Shown here in pieces: positions 1-12,004 of a stretch of 64,000 bases of DNA. Under the pieces are notes generated by a model that saw only the letters and a program-made list of their open reading frames with translations, had not been told where the DNA came from and searched no databases. Source of the stretch: Caenorhabditis remanei (taxonomy: Eukaryota > Nematoda > Chromadorea > Rhabditida > Rhabditidae). The position numbers and the translations under genes were made by a program. The stretch spans positions 2,232,001 to 2,296,000 of the forward strand of contig NC_071332.1 of NCBI RefSeq assembly GCF_010183535.1, given 5' to 3'. Positions within the stretch are counted from its first letter, which is position 1, and each line of letters opens with the position of its first letter.

Positions 1-1068
1 GAGCTGACATACAAGTATTTGTATTAAAAAGAAGAATTTTTCAGAATAAAAGTCTTGTAACTCGGCTCAAATCTGCCCTATCAAAAATCTAACAACAGAT
101 TCTGAATCCTCACGTCTTCAGCTTTCTTGGTCTAATTTTTAAATTTCTTATAAAAAAACAAGAGACTAGGTTAATACTGGGAAAAGTCATGTACCTTGGC
201 TCAAAACAATCGTATTCAAAATCTGAATTCAGATTCAGAATCCTCACGACCTCAGCTTCCCAGCCGGACTAAATATTAACGCATAAAACAAAATGTAATG
301 CAAAAAACTCCAGCATGAAACACATTTACTCAAAAAATCTAATTTATAAAGTATAAAGTCAGGTGCTTTCTATTACTCGGTGCAGCCGTACCCCTTGATC
401 CGATTCAATTATTATTTTGTTTAAACTGCTGTTAGAACTGCTGTCAGAACTGCCAAATAGCAACAAAAAAGCAACGGAACTGGGATTCAGTGGGGGCGAC
501 AATCAAGCAATCTATTATAAGAACCAAGTGGGTTTGTTAGGGATATTCAGTTTTTCAAACATTAATAGAATAGAATGTCTGTAGATGAACTTCCGGGTAC
601 AAAATATTCTTTTTTTTTCTTGATGAAGAAAAAAAATTAGGAGCTATTCAAAAACTTTATTGGCAGCACTATTCATAACAAAAAATATACAAAACCTAGA
701 CAAAAAAATAACCGATTTTCAAAGTTTTGTAACTTTTTGGCAAATTAACCCACAATTTTCAAATTGATATCATTGTGTAGACCACATCTAGATCTTCATT
801 TATTCACGCTTTCGAGATAGGAACTTGCAAACCAAGGAGATAATACGGCGAGAGAGGGACAGAGTGGTGTGAGATGGGAGACTCAGAAAGCTAGAGTGTC
901 TGCCTTCTCTGGGTCTCCCCCCACTCTCTCTTTCTACTGCTAAGGCGCGTATCTCAAAACCTTGCAACGCTATCAAAAAATTGTCAACTACAAACATGTA
1001 GGACTATTTTTGATCTACAAAATTAATATAAATTTGAAATGAATAAGTGTTATCAGAAACCATTAAAG
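1..1068. other. Intergenic, no gene seen
   Basis: No convincing exon. It holds two diverged direct copies (about 60-130 and 190-260) of a short dispersed repeat containing CAGATTCTGAATCCTCACG or CAGATTCAGAATCCTCACG, and one fold-back element listed separately. The small open frames here come from the fold-back repeat or have no splice support. Confidence 0.6.
773..1020. repeat. Fold-back element copy 1
   Basis: Inverted-repeat element with arms of the type TTCACGCTTTCGAGATA and AAGGCGCGTATCTCAAAA around a centre carrying GAGAC..AGAAAGCTAGAGTGTCTG. It ends in ATTTTTGATCTACAAA. The left arm lacks the usual GTAGTTGACAACTTTTTG block, so this is an internally deleted copy. Confidence 0.8.
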
Positions 1069-2904
1069 TTAGGTGATATAAGTTGAATAAACTTGAGATG
1101 TCTGCCTAGATCCTTTGCCCGATTTGAAAGTGAGATACCCACAGAGTTCTGAAAATCCATTTTTCCCTAATTATTCCTAAAACTAAAGGGTTCTTACCAC
1201 AAATAACCACTTTATACTCCGAAACGATCATCATAAACGCGATACTATCAATCGGTGGGTACAAGTTCAGAAGTACATATATCATTCCAGTCCGGATACT
1301 CAATTCGGTGTCCAATAGGGGTCCCAACAAGATCGGCGCAGCTGGAACCACAAAAAGAAGTGTTGGAGCAAGGGTTTGAGCCACTAGAGCCGTGAAGAAT
1401 TGTTTCTGGAGTCGGCGGTTGGGCACGGAAAAGTTTCGCAGCTCTTTTTTCATCGTGAGATGCATGCGGAGCCCGCAGAAAATGATAATGAGATATTGGG
1501 AGCCCATGACAGATATAGAGGTGAGAAGGTAGCAGATATTACGCCATCTGAAATGGCCGTGGGCGTCCTGGAAAAGTACAGTCTGGGGTGACGGTGACGC
1601 TTTTTTTGTTGTAGTGAAAAACGAGTCTAGTTTAAATGTAACATCAGTCTTTTAAATTTCCTAAATTTGTACCCAGACACGTTTAATTAGCAGGTGCTGA
1701 GATTTCGGTTGTCTAAAAGTTCAAAAGTTTTTTTTCAACTTTTTTATAACTTTTTACAATGTTAGACTAGTAATTAAAATACATGTTCTGATTCATTTTA
1801 TGAAAAAGGGCAAATTAAAAAAAAATTTGTCACGGAAAGTACACTTCCTGGATGGCTTTCAGAGAAAAGAATCATCAGTTTTTCGAAAAATTGAGATTTT
1901 TAAAAATTATCTTTTGACAGTCTGTAACTTTGACAGGTTTTGCACCAATTTTGAAATTTCACCTGGATTGCATAGACCAAATCAAGCTTTTCATTTTTGT
2001 AGTTGACAACTTTTTGATAGCTATTCACGCCTTTGAGATATGCGCCTTCAAAGATTGGACCGTGAAGGAAGAGACGCAGAGAAGTCAGACACTCTAGCTT
2101 CTCTGCGTCTCTTCCCGCCTCGCGTCTTAGGTACTTATGTTTAAAGACGTGTATCTCGAAAACGTGAATAGCTATCAAAAAGTTGTCAACAACAAAAATG
2201 AAGATCTAGATGTGGTCTACACATTGGTATAAATTTGAAAATTTTGGGTTAGTAATTCGTAAAGTTACGAGGTTTAGAAAATCTGGCCAAAACTCACATA
2301 AGTAACAATAGCGAAACGCGGCAAGTCCTTGATCGCCATCCCATATTTTTCTAGAATCTCGTCTCTGGAAAACTCTGTTCAGATTTTTCAATTCAATTTT
2401 TACAACCCACCTCAAATACTCATCCGAATACTCATCCACCACTCCAAAACAATAAAGCGGTCCTCCAAACGCCGCACCAGCCAACAAAGGGTATACCATC
2501 CAAACTATAACTCCTTTTCCCTTAAACTTCCGGATAGCCACAGGCTTGAACAATGTGATATATCGATATATAAATTGAACAACTATAAATGCGAGTATAA
2601 CCAGGTAGAAGCTACCGTAAGCCACAATAGCAAATCGCAAAAACTCTTGTGAAGCATCATACGAATTACTCAAACTAAAATACAAGAATCCCTTGTTGTA
2701 GTTATGAGCGAAGGGTCTCGCCACGATTTCCCAACCGGAAAATACGATACCCATGGAGGCGAATACCACGACCATGTACTTGTAGGTACTGTAGATTCGT
2801 TTGATGTGCAGGACAGTGAGGAATATAAGGAAAGTGTTGACAATGAATGCAGCACCGAACCCACATTTGGTGAACATGTAGGAGATCTCGTGGAGCTCGG
2901 GCAT
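1069..2904 (-). CDS. str-A: Str-family 7TM chemoreceptor, 336 aa
   Basis: Predicted nematode chemosensory GPCR of the Str (odr-10-like) family, acting in the plasma membrane, probably of sensory cilia. Exons on the minus strand: 2904-2411, 2364-2298, 1567-1198, 1148-1069; phases agree and the CDS closes in TAA. Family marks: an early TM1-TM2 loop with HIKRIYSTYKYM, then FHxYN-type HNYNKGFLYFSL, QFIYRY in TM3, the exon boundary after the DEYLR/DEILEKYG block, RLQKQFFTALVAQTLAPT before TM6, and YPPIDS in TM7. The start is the ATG at 2904, giving MPELHE; the frame is open slightly upstream but only through a TTG. Intron 2 contains a fold-back element. The early introns found in some relatives are absent here. 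Ligand unknown. Confidence 0.88.
1968..2226. repeat. Fold-back element copy 2, in str-A intron
   Basis: Nearly complete copy: left arm TTTTTGTAGTTGACAACTTT, centre GAGACGCAGAGAAGTCAGAC, right arm TCAAAAAGTTGTCAACAACA. It fills most of the str-A intron between exons 2 and 3. Confidence 0.88.
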
Positions 2905-4004
2905 TTTCAGCAATTTTCAGAATTTGAGGGATTGGGGGAGATGATACAAAACTTTGAGAATTTCAAATGAAAAATATATACCAGAAACCTGAGAAGGAAG
3001 GAAAGAGTTGTCAACAAATTTGGGTTATAACAATCCAATTTCCCCCGCTATTATCCAAGCATTCAATTAGAGATAATTGCAGACTAGACGTGATTCAGAA
3101 TAAAAATTGAGCTCTTTTGCTCTTTTTTCTGAAACTAAGAAAGTAAAAAGGACTAATGTATGAAAATAGAGAATCAGAAACATATTTTCCACCTGATTTG
3201 TCTCTTTGTTGCAGTTATACATATAAAATGTCAACTTTTCAGAAAAAATGAGGGAATATTAGCATTAGAGGAAGTGGAAACAGGAAACAGGAAAGGAAAT
3301 AGAAAATTGGTTAGGTTTCGAATAGGAAATAGACTCAGAAAAAAAAGTACTACAAATTTTTCCACAGATTGTTCTGACTTCAATTTTTGTCCTGTTGTCT
3401 CAAATTTATGTTTATTGTGTAGATCAAGTTTAGTTCTTCATATTTGTAATTGACAACTATTTAATAGCTCTTTACGCTTTCGAGATACGCGCCTTGAAAA
3501 ATAAACGAAAAAAGGAGAGACGCAGACAGCTAGAGTGTCTCGCTTCTCTGCGTCTCGCCATCCACCCCATTTTCAGGTTCAAACTATAAACACGCATATC
3601 TCGAGAACATAAATAGCTGTCAAAAAGTTGTCAATTACAAAAATGAAGATCTAGGTTTGATCTACACAACAAATGTAAATTCGATTATATTGGACGCTTG
3701 CTCCTGTGCTTTTCAACCGTCCGTGCTACTTAGAAATGCAAAGTTCACTACCTAGACGTAATAGGAATAAACCGAAAAAGGACAAGTGCAAAGTTTTGTC
3801 TGTTATTTTTATTTCTGATAGTGAGAAAAGAAGTTTCTAGAAAATTGTCTACTAGGGGCTTGCTGGAGTCGGAAAACGTGAGGTCTACAATATTCGAAGA
3901 AAATTTTGGAATGGCTGAAAAGGTGAAGACGTGGGGATTTCAAATCTGGCATCATTTGATAAAAATAAATCAATTTCTGTACAGTATACATACAAAATGG
4001 AATC
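2905..4004. other. Intergenic between str-A and str-B
   Basis: No gene seen. About 1.1 kb lies upstream of str-A and downstream of str-B. It contains fold-back copy 3 and AT-rich sequence. Open frames here match no receptor exon. Confidence 0.55.
3414..3670. repeat. Fold-back element copy 3
   Basis: Complete inverted-repeat element starting ATTGTGTAGATCAAG and ending TTTGATCTACACAACA, with the usual GAGACGCAGACAGCTAGAGT centre. It is one of the few copies outside an intron. Confidence 0.88.
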
Positions 4005-5421
4005 TCAAAGTTTAGTGGTCAGATTCTTAGTCGAAGTTGTGTTCTTCACAGTCTCCTTGCTCTCCTCTTTGTTCGCTCTCACCGCATACTTTTCCTTTGT
4101 GTTGTGCACCAACTCTGCAAAAAAAAAACTATTTTAAGCCCCGCCCCTATATCATCATGTCTCACTCTTAAAAGCTCTGCCATACTCCGAGACGCAACTC
4201 ATCATAATCACCGAGTCCAACGCAGGATACACCGTGAAACCGCTCTGAATAATACAAGATGGAAAGCTCATTTCGAAATCGGCAAACGGAGCGTAGATCA
4301 TGAAGAAGACGGGGCAGAAGAGGATGATAGTGGGTGCACTGATCTGGAATCTTATCTTATAAGATATTAGTCATTTGGGGGGGGGGGGGGGATTCTGATT
4401 CTGACCTGAATCACAAGCGCCCTAAAAAACTGCCGATGCAAACGTCTGTGTTGAGCCGAGAGCACTGCTAGCTTAGTCTTCATTCCAATATACATTTGAT
4501 GCCCGCAGATTATTATAATGGAGTACTGTACCGTGGAGATCAAGGTCATAAGTGACAACCCATAGACATTCCGCCATCTGATATTATCCCCCTCGTAAGC
4601 AATCAGCCCCAACACAGGGATATCCGTTATATTCCGCTCATAGCGAAGGAGAATTTCATCTCCCAGATATTTCCTGCCAAAATCATCCATTGCAAAGAAG
4701 TGACCAACCGCAAACGCCCACAAGACACCGAAAAATGTGTAGTACCCAACCCAGATAAAATAATAGAAACCATAGAAATATCTGAGCTTCGGGGTGTCGA
4801 AAATCGCCCAGTAACGGTACATAAATTGGATGGCGAGTTGGCAGATAGTCGCTGAGTATAACCCGGTGTAGATACCCATCATCCATTCCATTGCGTAATT
4901 GGATAGACCCAATGGGCGGGAGAGACTGAAGTAGGTGAGGCTGGCGTTGTACGTGTGGAGGAACTGAAAATTTTACATGGTAGAATAGCCCGAGAATAGC
5001 TTTCCAATTTTGCATTTGACCACTTTTTACTATCTCTTCCTGGTGTTGAGATATAAGCGTTCAAAGATGGTAAGAGGGACTCGCTTCTCTGCGTCTCTTA
5101 GATCTCGATCTTCAAAGGCTTATATCTCAAAAGCGTGAATAGCTATCAAAAAGTTTTTAACTACAAAAATAAAGAGCTTCTTTTGATCTACACAACCAAA
5201 ATCCCATCTAAACCAACCGTATGAAACAAGAACTCAAACGAGGCGAATACAAATCCCAACACCTGGAAGTTGACCAACAGGTATTTGTAGGATCCAAACT
5301 GCCTTTTGATATAGAATAGTGTCAGATAGACCAAAATAAAACCGAAGAATGCGTTGGAGAAGAATCCGAGATTTCCCATAAAAATGCAGAATTGTATGTA
5401 CCGGAGATACGCGGCGCCCAT
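4005..5421 (-). CDS. str-B: Str-family 7TM chemoreceptor, 349 aa
   Basis: Predicted Str-family chemosensory GPCR. Exons: 5421-5218, 4963-4406, 4343-4166, 4114-4005; sizes 204, 558, 178 and 110 nt join in phase from ATG to TGA. Family marks are IKRQFGSYKYLLV after TM1, HTYNASLTYFSL at the exon 2 start, QFMYRYWAIF, the GDEILLRYE block, IRWRN, HRRLHRQFFRALVIQ before TM6, and VYPALDSV in TM7. The third exon is 178 nt, the size found in five other genes of the cluster. A run of about a dozen C (G on the plus strand, 4,377-4,390) sits just after exon 2. The C-terminal tail is rich in Lys, Glu and Thr. Intron 1 holds fold-back copy 4. Confidence 0.88.
5003..5198. repeat. Fold-back element copy 4 (short), in str-B intron 1
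   Basis: Shortened, diverged copy. The right arm AAAAGCGTGAATAGCTATCA and terminal TTTGATCTACACAACC are clear; the left arm is degenerate and the centre reduced to CGCTTCTCTGCGTCTC. Confidence 0.75.
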
Positions 5422-6411
5422 ATTTACTAAAATCTAGAGGGTTTTAGGTTTTAGACAAAAAGAACACAAAAACTGGTCATAAATTCAGAAGCTCGAGAAA
5501 AGTAACAACTAAACAGAAGCTGTAGGAGGAGAAGACGAGCCCCTTATCTCCACATTATTTCCGGTACGATGCTCCACGACACACGTGGGGCGGTGTGTCG
5601 GTTCTTCGATTTTTACACTTTTTCTTGATGAGCTTTTGGTAATGGAGTCTAGGGGACAGCTCGTGTTTTTTTGAGCTAGCAGAGAGTTGGTTAATGAGTT
5701 TAGATGGTCTTGGTGGGAAAGGTGTTGGGCAGTAGGACTCCGTATCTCAAGACGACGAATCAGGTCGCTACGCAGTTTAGTAGGCTGCTTGCAATGATGG
5801 GAATGTACTTTTGGTTTGCAATTACGCTCTACCGCACTTTTATCGAAAGGTCAATGATCGATAGGACTACAGATATACTCTGTATCTACAGTTCATGTCT
5901 TGAGTCGCTACGCAGCATCTGAAATCATGATAATGCGAAAGTGCGCTCTATTGCAAAGTCAGCGTAAACTCTGTTCACTAGTCCAATCACCCCTTGAGTC
6001 GCTACGCAGCGACCTTCTTTCTGTAAAAAGCTTTTGATTCTTTCTTTGGACTACTACTATTCACAGATCATTCACTAAGTCGCTACGCAACAAAAACTCA
6101 GCAAAAAAACTTGTTAGAGGTATAAATGGCTCTATCAGCGGTCTAATGCCCACTAGAATCTGAAAACCGCCCCATATCTCAAAGATCTCAGCCATATGTG
6201 ATATCATGACAACACAATATTCTTCCTGAAGTTTCCGTCATTCTAACCTTCAAAAATGTTTACATAACTGTCAGAACCCCATTATTATAATATATTTTCT
6301 TCGTTTCATTTCTGCTCACTGTTTCTCAAAAAAGTAAGGACTTCTAACCTTATTAGTACGTCTTACTTTAATATATAAGAATCCAAAAATAGAAGAAAAA
6401 GATTCATTACA
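5422..6411. other. Intergenic with GTCGCTACGCA repeats
   Basis: No gene seen. The stretch carries at least four dispersed copies of GTCGCTACGCA (about 5,763, 5,908, 5,996 and 6,080), three of them extended to TGAGTCGCTACGCAG. Two CGCTCTA motifs also occur. Related motifs recur near 31,797, 32,965 and 63,575. Confidence 0.55.
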
Positions 6412-8174
6412 TCAAACCATTCTCGTCGTTTGTATCGGATAGGCGACAAGATTCTGTATAGTGCAGACTGGAAATGAGATTTCCGGCGGGATGTATCTCT
6501 CGGGCACACACGTCGCCTTCATTGTCTTCCACACGTATTTAATAGCATTCCGGTAATCACAAACTATATAAAGAATGATGGCGATATCGATGGCTGGGTA
6601 GATGGCAAACGCGCTAAATAGGATTCCGGTGGGGAAGCTGAACTCGAGGTTGAACAGGGGGAGATAGATGATGACGATCATCGGGAGAAACAGAAGGAAG
6701 GTTGGGACTACTATCTGCAAAAAAGTAGATTCGTCATCAGGTCGAAAAAATGCAAAATTTTTAATAAATGACGTGACATATGTTTTTTTCGGTCTGCTTA
6801 CTTTTTGAACTAATTCTGTTTTTAGAATTTCTGTTCTAGGTTCCGGGTTTCAAAAATAGGCTTAAAATAGGATTTCAATAAAAACTTTTTTTCGCAAAAT
6901 TGACTTTTTTGACAGTTTGTAACTTTTCCAGATTTTGCACCAATTCTGAAATTTTACCTGGATTGCATAGATCAAATCTAGTTCTCCATTTTTGTAGTTG
7001 ACAACTTTTCCATAGCTATTCACGCTTTCGATATATGCGCCTTCAAAAACTGGTAGAAAAAAGGAGGAGGGTGAGAGAGCGCAGACAGCGAGAGTGTCTG
7101 TTTTCTCTGCGCCTCTCCCTCTCCTTATGTAACCCTCAATTTTCGGAGCCCAATATCTCGAAAGGGTGGATAGCTATCAAAAAACTTTTAACTACAAAAA
7201 TAGAGAGCTAGATTTTGTCTATACAACCAATACAAAACTTAAACTGTGGGATGACAATGGGCTGTATAACACATCTTCAAAGTTTTTCAACTTTTTTGAC
7301 ATTTATAACCAACCTGTAACACCAACGACTTAAAAAACTGTGTATGCAACCTCCGACTCGTCTCCGACAACATCGATATCTTCTCCTTCATGCCCGTACT
7401 CATCTTCCTTCCACAAAAACAAATAATCAAATATTGCATGCCAATAATCATCGTCATCTCCACAGTACACATCAAATTCTTCCATCTGACATCCCCGTTT
7501 CTAGTGTAGATCAAAGAAGTGAAGCTAGGTATAGATGAGAGTTCTAGGGAATAGTGTTGACGTACTCCTTGTCGGAAGTAGTCAAGAGAGTAGTCGTCAT
7601 TTTCCAAGAAATGAAAAATCCCAATCGCCCAAATAGTTCCTATGAAAAGGCTGTAGAAGAACCAGATCGATATTCTCCATCCTTCGAACCATTTCATTTT
7701 ATTGACACTAAATTCATAATCATTGAATAACCAGTAGATCAAAATGAGACTCACTCAAACAGCGCCCAGTACCTATACAAAAACTGTATAGCTATAAAGC
7801 ATACTGTAGCACCGTAAATCCCGCAAAACAGGACTAAACCAATTTTCATCTCCTCGTTGGAAAATAAGGATGATGGATTGGTAAAGTATACAAAGCCAGC
7901 ACTGTAGCTATGGATCATCTGGGAAAAAAAAAGAAAAAACCTCTTTTAGAAGGGCAGGAAAAAGGTTTACCGGATGAACTATATACTCAGAAGAGGAAAA
8001 TGCAAAGCCCAGTATCGAAAAAGCAATCAATAAATTTCGATAAGAGCCGAAATCTCGTTTTACAAAATAAATCGTCAAAAATATGAATAAAAGTACCAAT
8101 ATTGATGTGGAGATGAATCCAAAGGCAGCAATTAACCTGGTTAGTTTATCCAGTTGGATAAATGGCATTTTCAT
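6412..8174 (-). CDS. str-C: Str-family 7TM chemoreceptor, 354 aa
   Basis: Predicted Str-family chemosensory GPCR. Exons: 8174-7971, 7918-7755, 7707-7314, 6714-6412 (204, 164, 394 and 303 nt), in phase from ATG (MKMPFIQ) to TGA. Marks: VKRDFGSYRNLLIAF, MIHSYSAGFVYF, QFLYRYWALFD, the split DxNKMKWFEGW region, DVRWKN, RRLHTQFFKSLVLQ, and AIYPAIDIA in the last helix. Unlike its neighbours, the last exon runs straight through the usual final splice site after YRNAIK to a longer tail. Its large third intron contains fold-back copy 5. Probably intact. Confidence 0.87.
6960..7229. repeat. Fold-back element copy 5, in str-C intron 3
   Basis: Full-length copy with GAGAGAGCGCAGACAGCGAG at its centre. 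It ends in TTTTGTCTATACAACC, a terminal variant shared with copy 8. Confidence 0.87.
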
Positions 8175-8441
8175 TGAGGAATAAAAAATTTTTCTGTTAT
8201 TCTCCTCAAGGATCGATACTAATCAAAATTAGTTGTCTAAAACTAAAGGGAAAAACAGATATGTGTATGTACGTATTCCAATTTCCGTTGACGATGATAA
8301 TACGTAGTGATGTTACCTGGAAACAATATTATTAGTTGGGCCTAGTCTTGTGAGATATGGTTTTTTGAAAGTTTGTCTGTCTTGTACTTTTTGAGAGCTC
8401 GCCACCGAGTTTTTTGTTGTTGTATCGGTTAAAGTTTACTA

Positions 8442-8613
8442 TGGTTGTGTAGATCAAGCCTAGCTCTCCATTTTTGTAGTTGACAACTTTTTGATAGCTA
8501 TTCACGCTTTTGAGATGTGCACGTTTGAAAATAGGCACCCTAAAAGTAAGAGAAAGCGGAAGAAGGAGGAGACGCAGACAGCTAGAGTGTCTCGTTTCTC
8601 TGTGCCTTTCCTT
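8442..8613. repeat. Fold-back element copy 6 (left half only)
   Basis: Starts GGTTGTGTAGATCAAGCC and keeps the left arm and the central GAGACGCAGACAGCTAGAGT, then loses similarity. The right arm is absent. Confidence 0.8.
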
Positions 8614-8794
8614 CACTTAGTCTTTTCAGCAACTTGACTATGAACGTCTTAAATTAAGGAATCGACTTAGTTTTCGTTTTATTTTTTATTTTGAAAAATG
8701 TTGTTATTGCTGACTGAGTCATTTCCCGAAAAACCAATTTTCGACAGCCTGTAACTTGGTCAAATCTGATTCAAATCCAAAATTATTGTATGAT

Positions 8795-9049
8795 TTGTAT
8801 AGATCGAACCTAGATCTTTATTTTTGTTGTTGACAACTTTTTGATAGCTATTCACGCTTTCAAGATACACCGCTTTGAAGTTAGGTTCCTAGGCGAGAAG
8901 AGACCCAGAGAAGATAGACGCTCTCGTTGTCTGCGTCTCTCCCATAGAAATTCTAGGTTCATATCTTCAAAGTCGCATATCTCAAAAGCGTGAAAAGCTA
9001 TCAAAAAGTTGTCAACTACAAAAATGAAGAACTGGTTTTGATCTACAAG
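8795..9049. repeat. Fold-back element copy 7
   Basis: Complete copy with both arms (GTTGTTGACAACTTTTTGAT and CAAAAAGTTGTCAACTACAA). It has a longer central spacer than most copies. Confidence 0.86.
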
Positions 9050-9358
9050 AAAAATGTAAAAACTTTTATATTAAATAAAATGTAATAAAGTTACAACCTG
9101 TCAAACATCGTAACTTTTCAGTAAAATTTTTAAAAATGTAGTTCAACTTTTGATAAACTGAAACCAAGAAAAGTATGAAAACCACCAAAACAATGTAAAA
9201 TTCCAAAAAAAGATATATATTTTCCTATCGCAGACTAATTTCCGTTACAAGTCCACAATAACACTATCCCCTCTCTTTCCCTTTACAAGATCTCAGACAA
9301 ATTTATTGAAAAAGTACAAAAAAAGGTACAAAAAGTCTTTTATTTCAAATACCCAATT

Positions 9359-11777
9359 CTACGTTGTCCACCGAGACATCGCCGTACTTTCCGCCACATT
9401 TGTAACCCGCATTGCGCCGTGAACTGTCATTGAGACGCCTTCGAACATATCTGCAATAAAATTCGTTTTAGGATTTTCAGACCAAGTACACACACTTTTG
9501 ATAGCATTTCGATAGTCCGTCAGGATACACATGACTATGATCGCATCCATAGCCGGGAAAAATGAGAAGGCGCTGAGCATCACACCGGATGGGAAGCGGA
9601 GTTGGAAATTGAATAGTGGAGTGTACATAAGGATGAAGACAGGCAGGAATAGTGTGATAGTGGGGACGAGGATCTGAATTAAAAAAAAAATTTTTGACGA
9701 CAAAAACTCAATTTTAATAAAAGAAAAGTAACCAAAATAACCAAAAAAAAAGAGATTTTTCAAAACTTTGTTTTTGAAAATTGACTTTTTTGACAGTTTA
9801 TAACTTTGACAGATTTTGCATCAATTCAAAATTTTTACATGAATTGTACAGATCTACTCTAGCTTTTCATTTTAGTAGTTGACAACTTTTCGATAGCTAT
9901 TCATGCTTTCGAGATATGCGCCTTCAAAAATGGGTAGGTAGGAGGTGAAAGAGGAGGAACGTGAGAGAGCGCAGACAGCTAGAGTGTCTGCTTTCTCTGC
10001 GTCTCCCCATAGCGCCTTCAATTTTTGGATGGGCATATCTCGAAAGCGTAAATAGCTATCAAAAATCTTCCAAGTACAAAAATAGAGAGCTAGATTTTGT
10101 CTATACAACCAATATAAAATTTAAACTGTGGTATTCCAATGAGCAGAATGCCACGTTCAAATTTTAGTTTTCATAAAACTCCTTACCTGTAACACTAGCA
10201 CCTTAAAAAACTGGGTGTGCAATTTTATCATAGAAGTGGAAAGCATTGAGACAGCCTGTTTGATTGTGACACTCATACGCCAACCGAACCCGATGATGAG
10301 GCCGTATTGGATCATCTGAAATTTGGTATAGTTTGGAAGGAAGAACTACTAAATTCATAAATTTAGTCGAACTATAGCTCAAAATGGCGTTCAATGAACA
10401 GACCATACTAAAATGATGACAACTACAAAATGAAAATGAAGAAATGTTTTTTGGTAGCCTCTCATTAAAGGCACATATCTCAAAAGCATGAATACCTATC
10501 AAAAAGTTGTCAACTACAAAAACGTAGAGCTATCTTTCATCTAAGCCCTTACCATAATCAACGTCATATTCAATATACACATCACATTAAACCATCTCAA
10601 ATTATAATTCTTGTCGTACGCCACCACTGCACACATCGCAATATCTTCTATCCGTTTTCCATAATACTGTAGCATCTCATCTTGCATATACTCAGTTGCC
10701 ACGTCATCCAAATGAGCAAATATTATAACTCCAAGTGCCCACTGGACACCAAAGTAAAAGGAATATGAAATCCAGATGAGGATTTTGAAACCACCGAAGA
10801 AGGTGGGGACCAGTTGGGGGCTAGAAATGCGAGGAGTTTATATAGTTATAGTTAGGCAGTGGTTTGCTTAATTTGTTTGAAACTTGGTTGGCTGTGTAGA
10901 TCAAATCAAGAGCTACATTTTTGTAGTTTACCACTTTTTGATAGCTCTCATAGCTTTTAAGATACAACGCTTTGAAAATTGACTATAAAAAAGAAAACCG
11001 CAGAGAAACGAGAGACTCTAACTTCTCTGCGTATCTTTCCACCTCTCGAAATTCAGTTTTTTTTAAACTAAATTTTTTTTAAACTCAGAAAATGCCAACG
11101 ATAACAACATTTTTTTGGTTTATAATTAAGATGCTTAAAAAACAAGAGTGAGAGAGAGACGCAGAGAAACGAGACACTCTAGCTTCTCTGCGTCTCTTTC
11201 CACCGCTTGTTTCTCATCATCCACCTTTAAAGGCCCATATCTCAAAAGCGTGAATAGCTATCAAAAAATTGTCAACTACAAAAATGAAGATATTGACTTG
11301 GACTACACAACACTGCCAAATTCAACATCTCAAACTTACTACACAATAGCCAGGAATCTATAGAAGAATTGAGCCGTCAAGAAGGAAATGGTAGCAGCGT
11401 AGAACCCAGTGTAGAATACTGAAAATACGAAACTTTTCAATTTCAAAACCATTTTTCCTGCTAAACTCACGCAAAAGCGTAAACGCCACCTCAGTAGACG
11501 CACTAAACGGGTGTGCCAAGCTAAACATGACAAATCCGACATTATAAGAATGGAATATCGGATTCACCGCTGCTTCGATGGCAGCTAGCCCAAAACCAAG
11601 CAAGGAGAACACTACCATATACCGTTTGTAGTTTTCGTAGTTAGTTCGGACAAAGAAAAAACTGAGGATAAGGAAAGTGGTGACTGCGATGATGGTGGAG
11701 AAGAATCCAACGGATGTGATCACTTTTGATAATGTCAACCATTTTGAGAAGACAATTGTTGTGGTGTTGGCAAGCAT
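9359..11777 (-). CDS. str-D: Str-family 7TM chemoreceptor, 349 aa
   Basis: Predicted Str-family chemosensory GPCR in six exons: 11777-11471, 11418-11343, 10820-10553, 10315-10187, 9673-9496, 9450-9359 (307, 76, 268, 129, 178 and 92 nt), in phase ATG to TAG. Marks: RTNYENYKRYMVVF, IFHSYNVGFVMFSL, QFFYRFLAIV, the EYMQDEMLQYYG block, LRWFN, KLHTQFFKVLVLQ, PTITLFLPVF, FFPAMDA and DYRNAIK before the last splice. It has one more intron than its neighbours, between LNMTLIM and MIQYG. Three of its introns contain fold-back elements, which explains the stretched gene length. Looks intact. Confidence 0.87.
9843..10110. repeat. Fold-back element copy 8, in str-D intron 4
   Basis: Complete copy with GAGCGCAGACAGCTAGAGTG at the centre and TTTTGTCTATACAACC at the end. 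It is closest to copy 5. Confidence 0.86.
10440..10545. repeat. Fold-back element copy 9 (right half), in str-D intron 3
   Basis: Only the right arm is clear: AAGGCACATATCTCAAAAGC then TATCAAAAAGTTGTCAACTA. The left arm is reduced to a few bases. Confidence 0.72.
10892..11310. repeat. Two abutting partial fold-back copies, in str-D intron 2
   Basis: A left half (GCTGTGTAGATCAAATC to about 11,040) is followed by a second unit whose centre (GAGACGCAGAGAAACGAGAC) and right arm reach GACTACACAACAC. Together they look like two partial copies joined head to tail. Confidence 0.78.
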
Positions 11778-12004
11778 TTCGTATTATCTGAAAATAAAGT
11801 TACTATACACCGGATGTTCTTTAATTGCATTTATTCTCATTAGAATACATCTCTCTTATGTTTTCTCGCCTTTCTTTTTTTGTTCCGCTCTCTGCTAAAG
11901 GGGGTGGGGCCTTCACAGGTCTCCTGCGAAATCTGAAAAAGAAAATCACGTATGCACATATATATGTATATAAATGAGAAACTAGACTAGACTAAACCAA
12001 AAAA

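Larger units (their letters stand above)
8175..9358. other. Intergenic between str-C and str-D
   Basis: No gene seen in about 1.2 kb. Two fold-back elements occupy roughly 40% of it. The rest is AT-rich. Confidence 0.55.

Noticed and set aside
2905..2913. Upstream start for str-A at 2,913
   Set aside because: The codon is TTG; the first ATG in frame is at 2,904.
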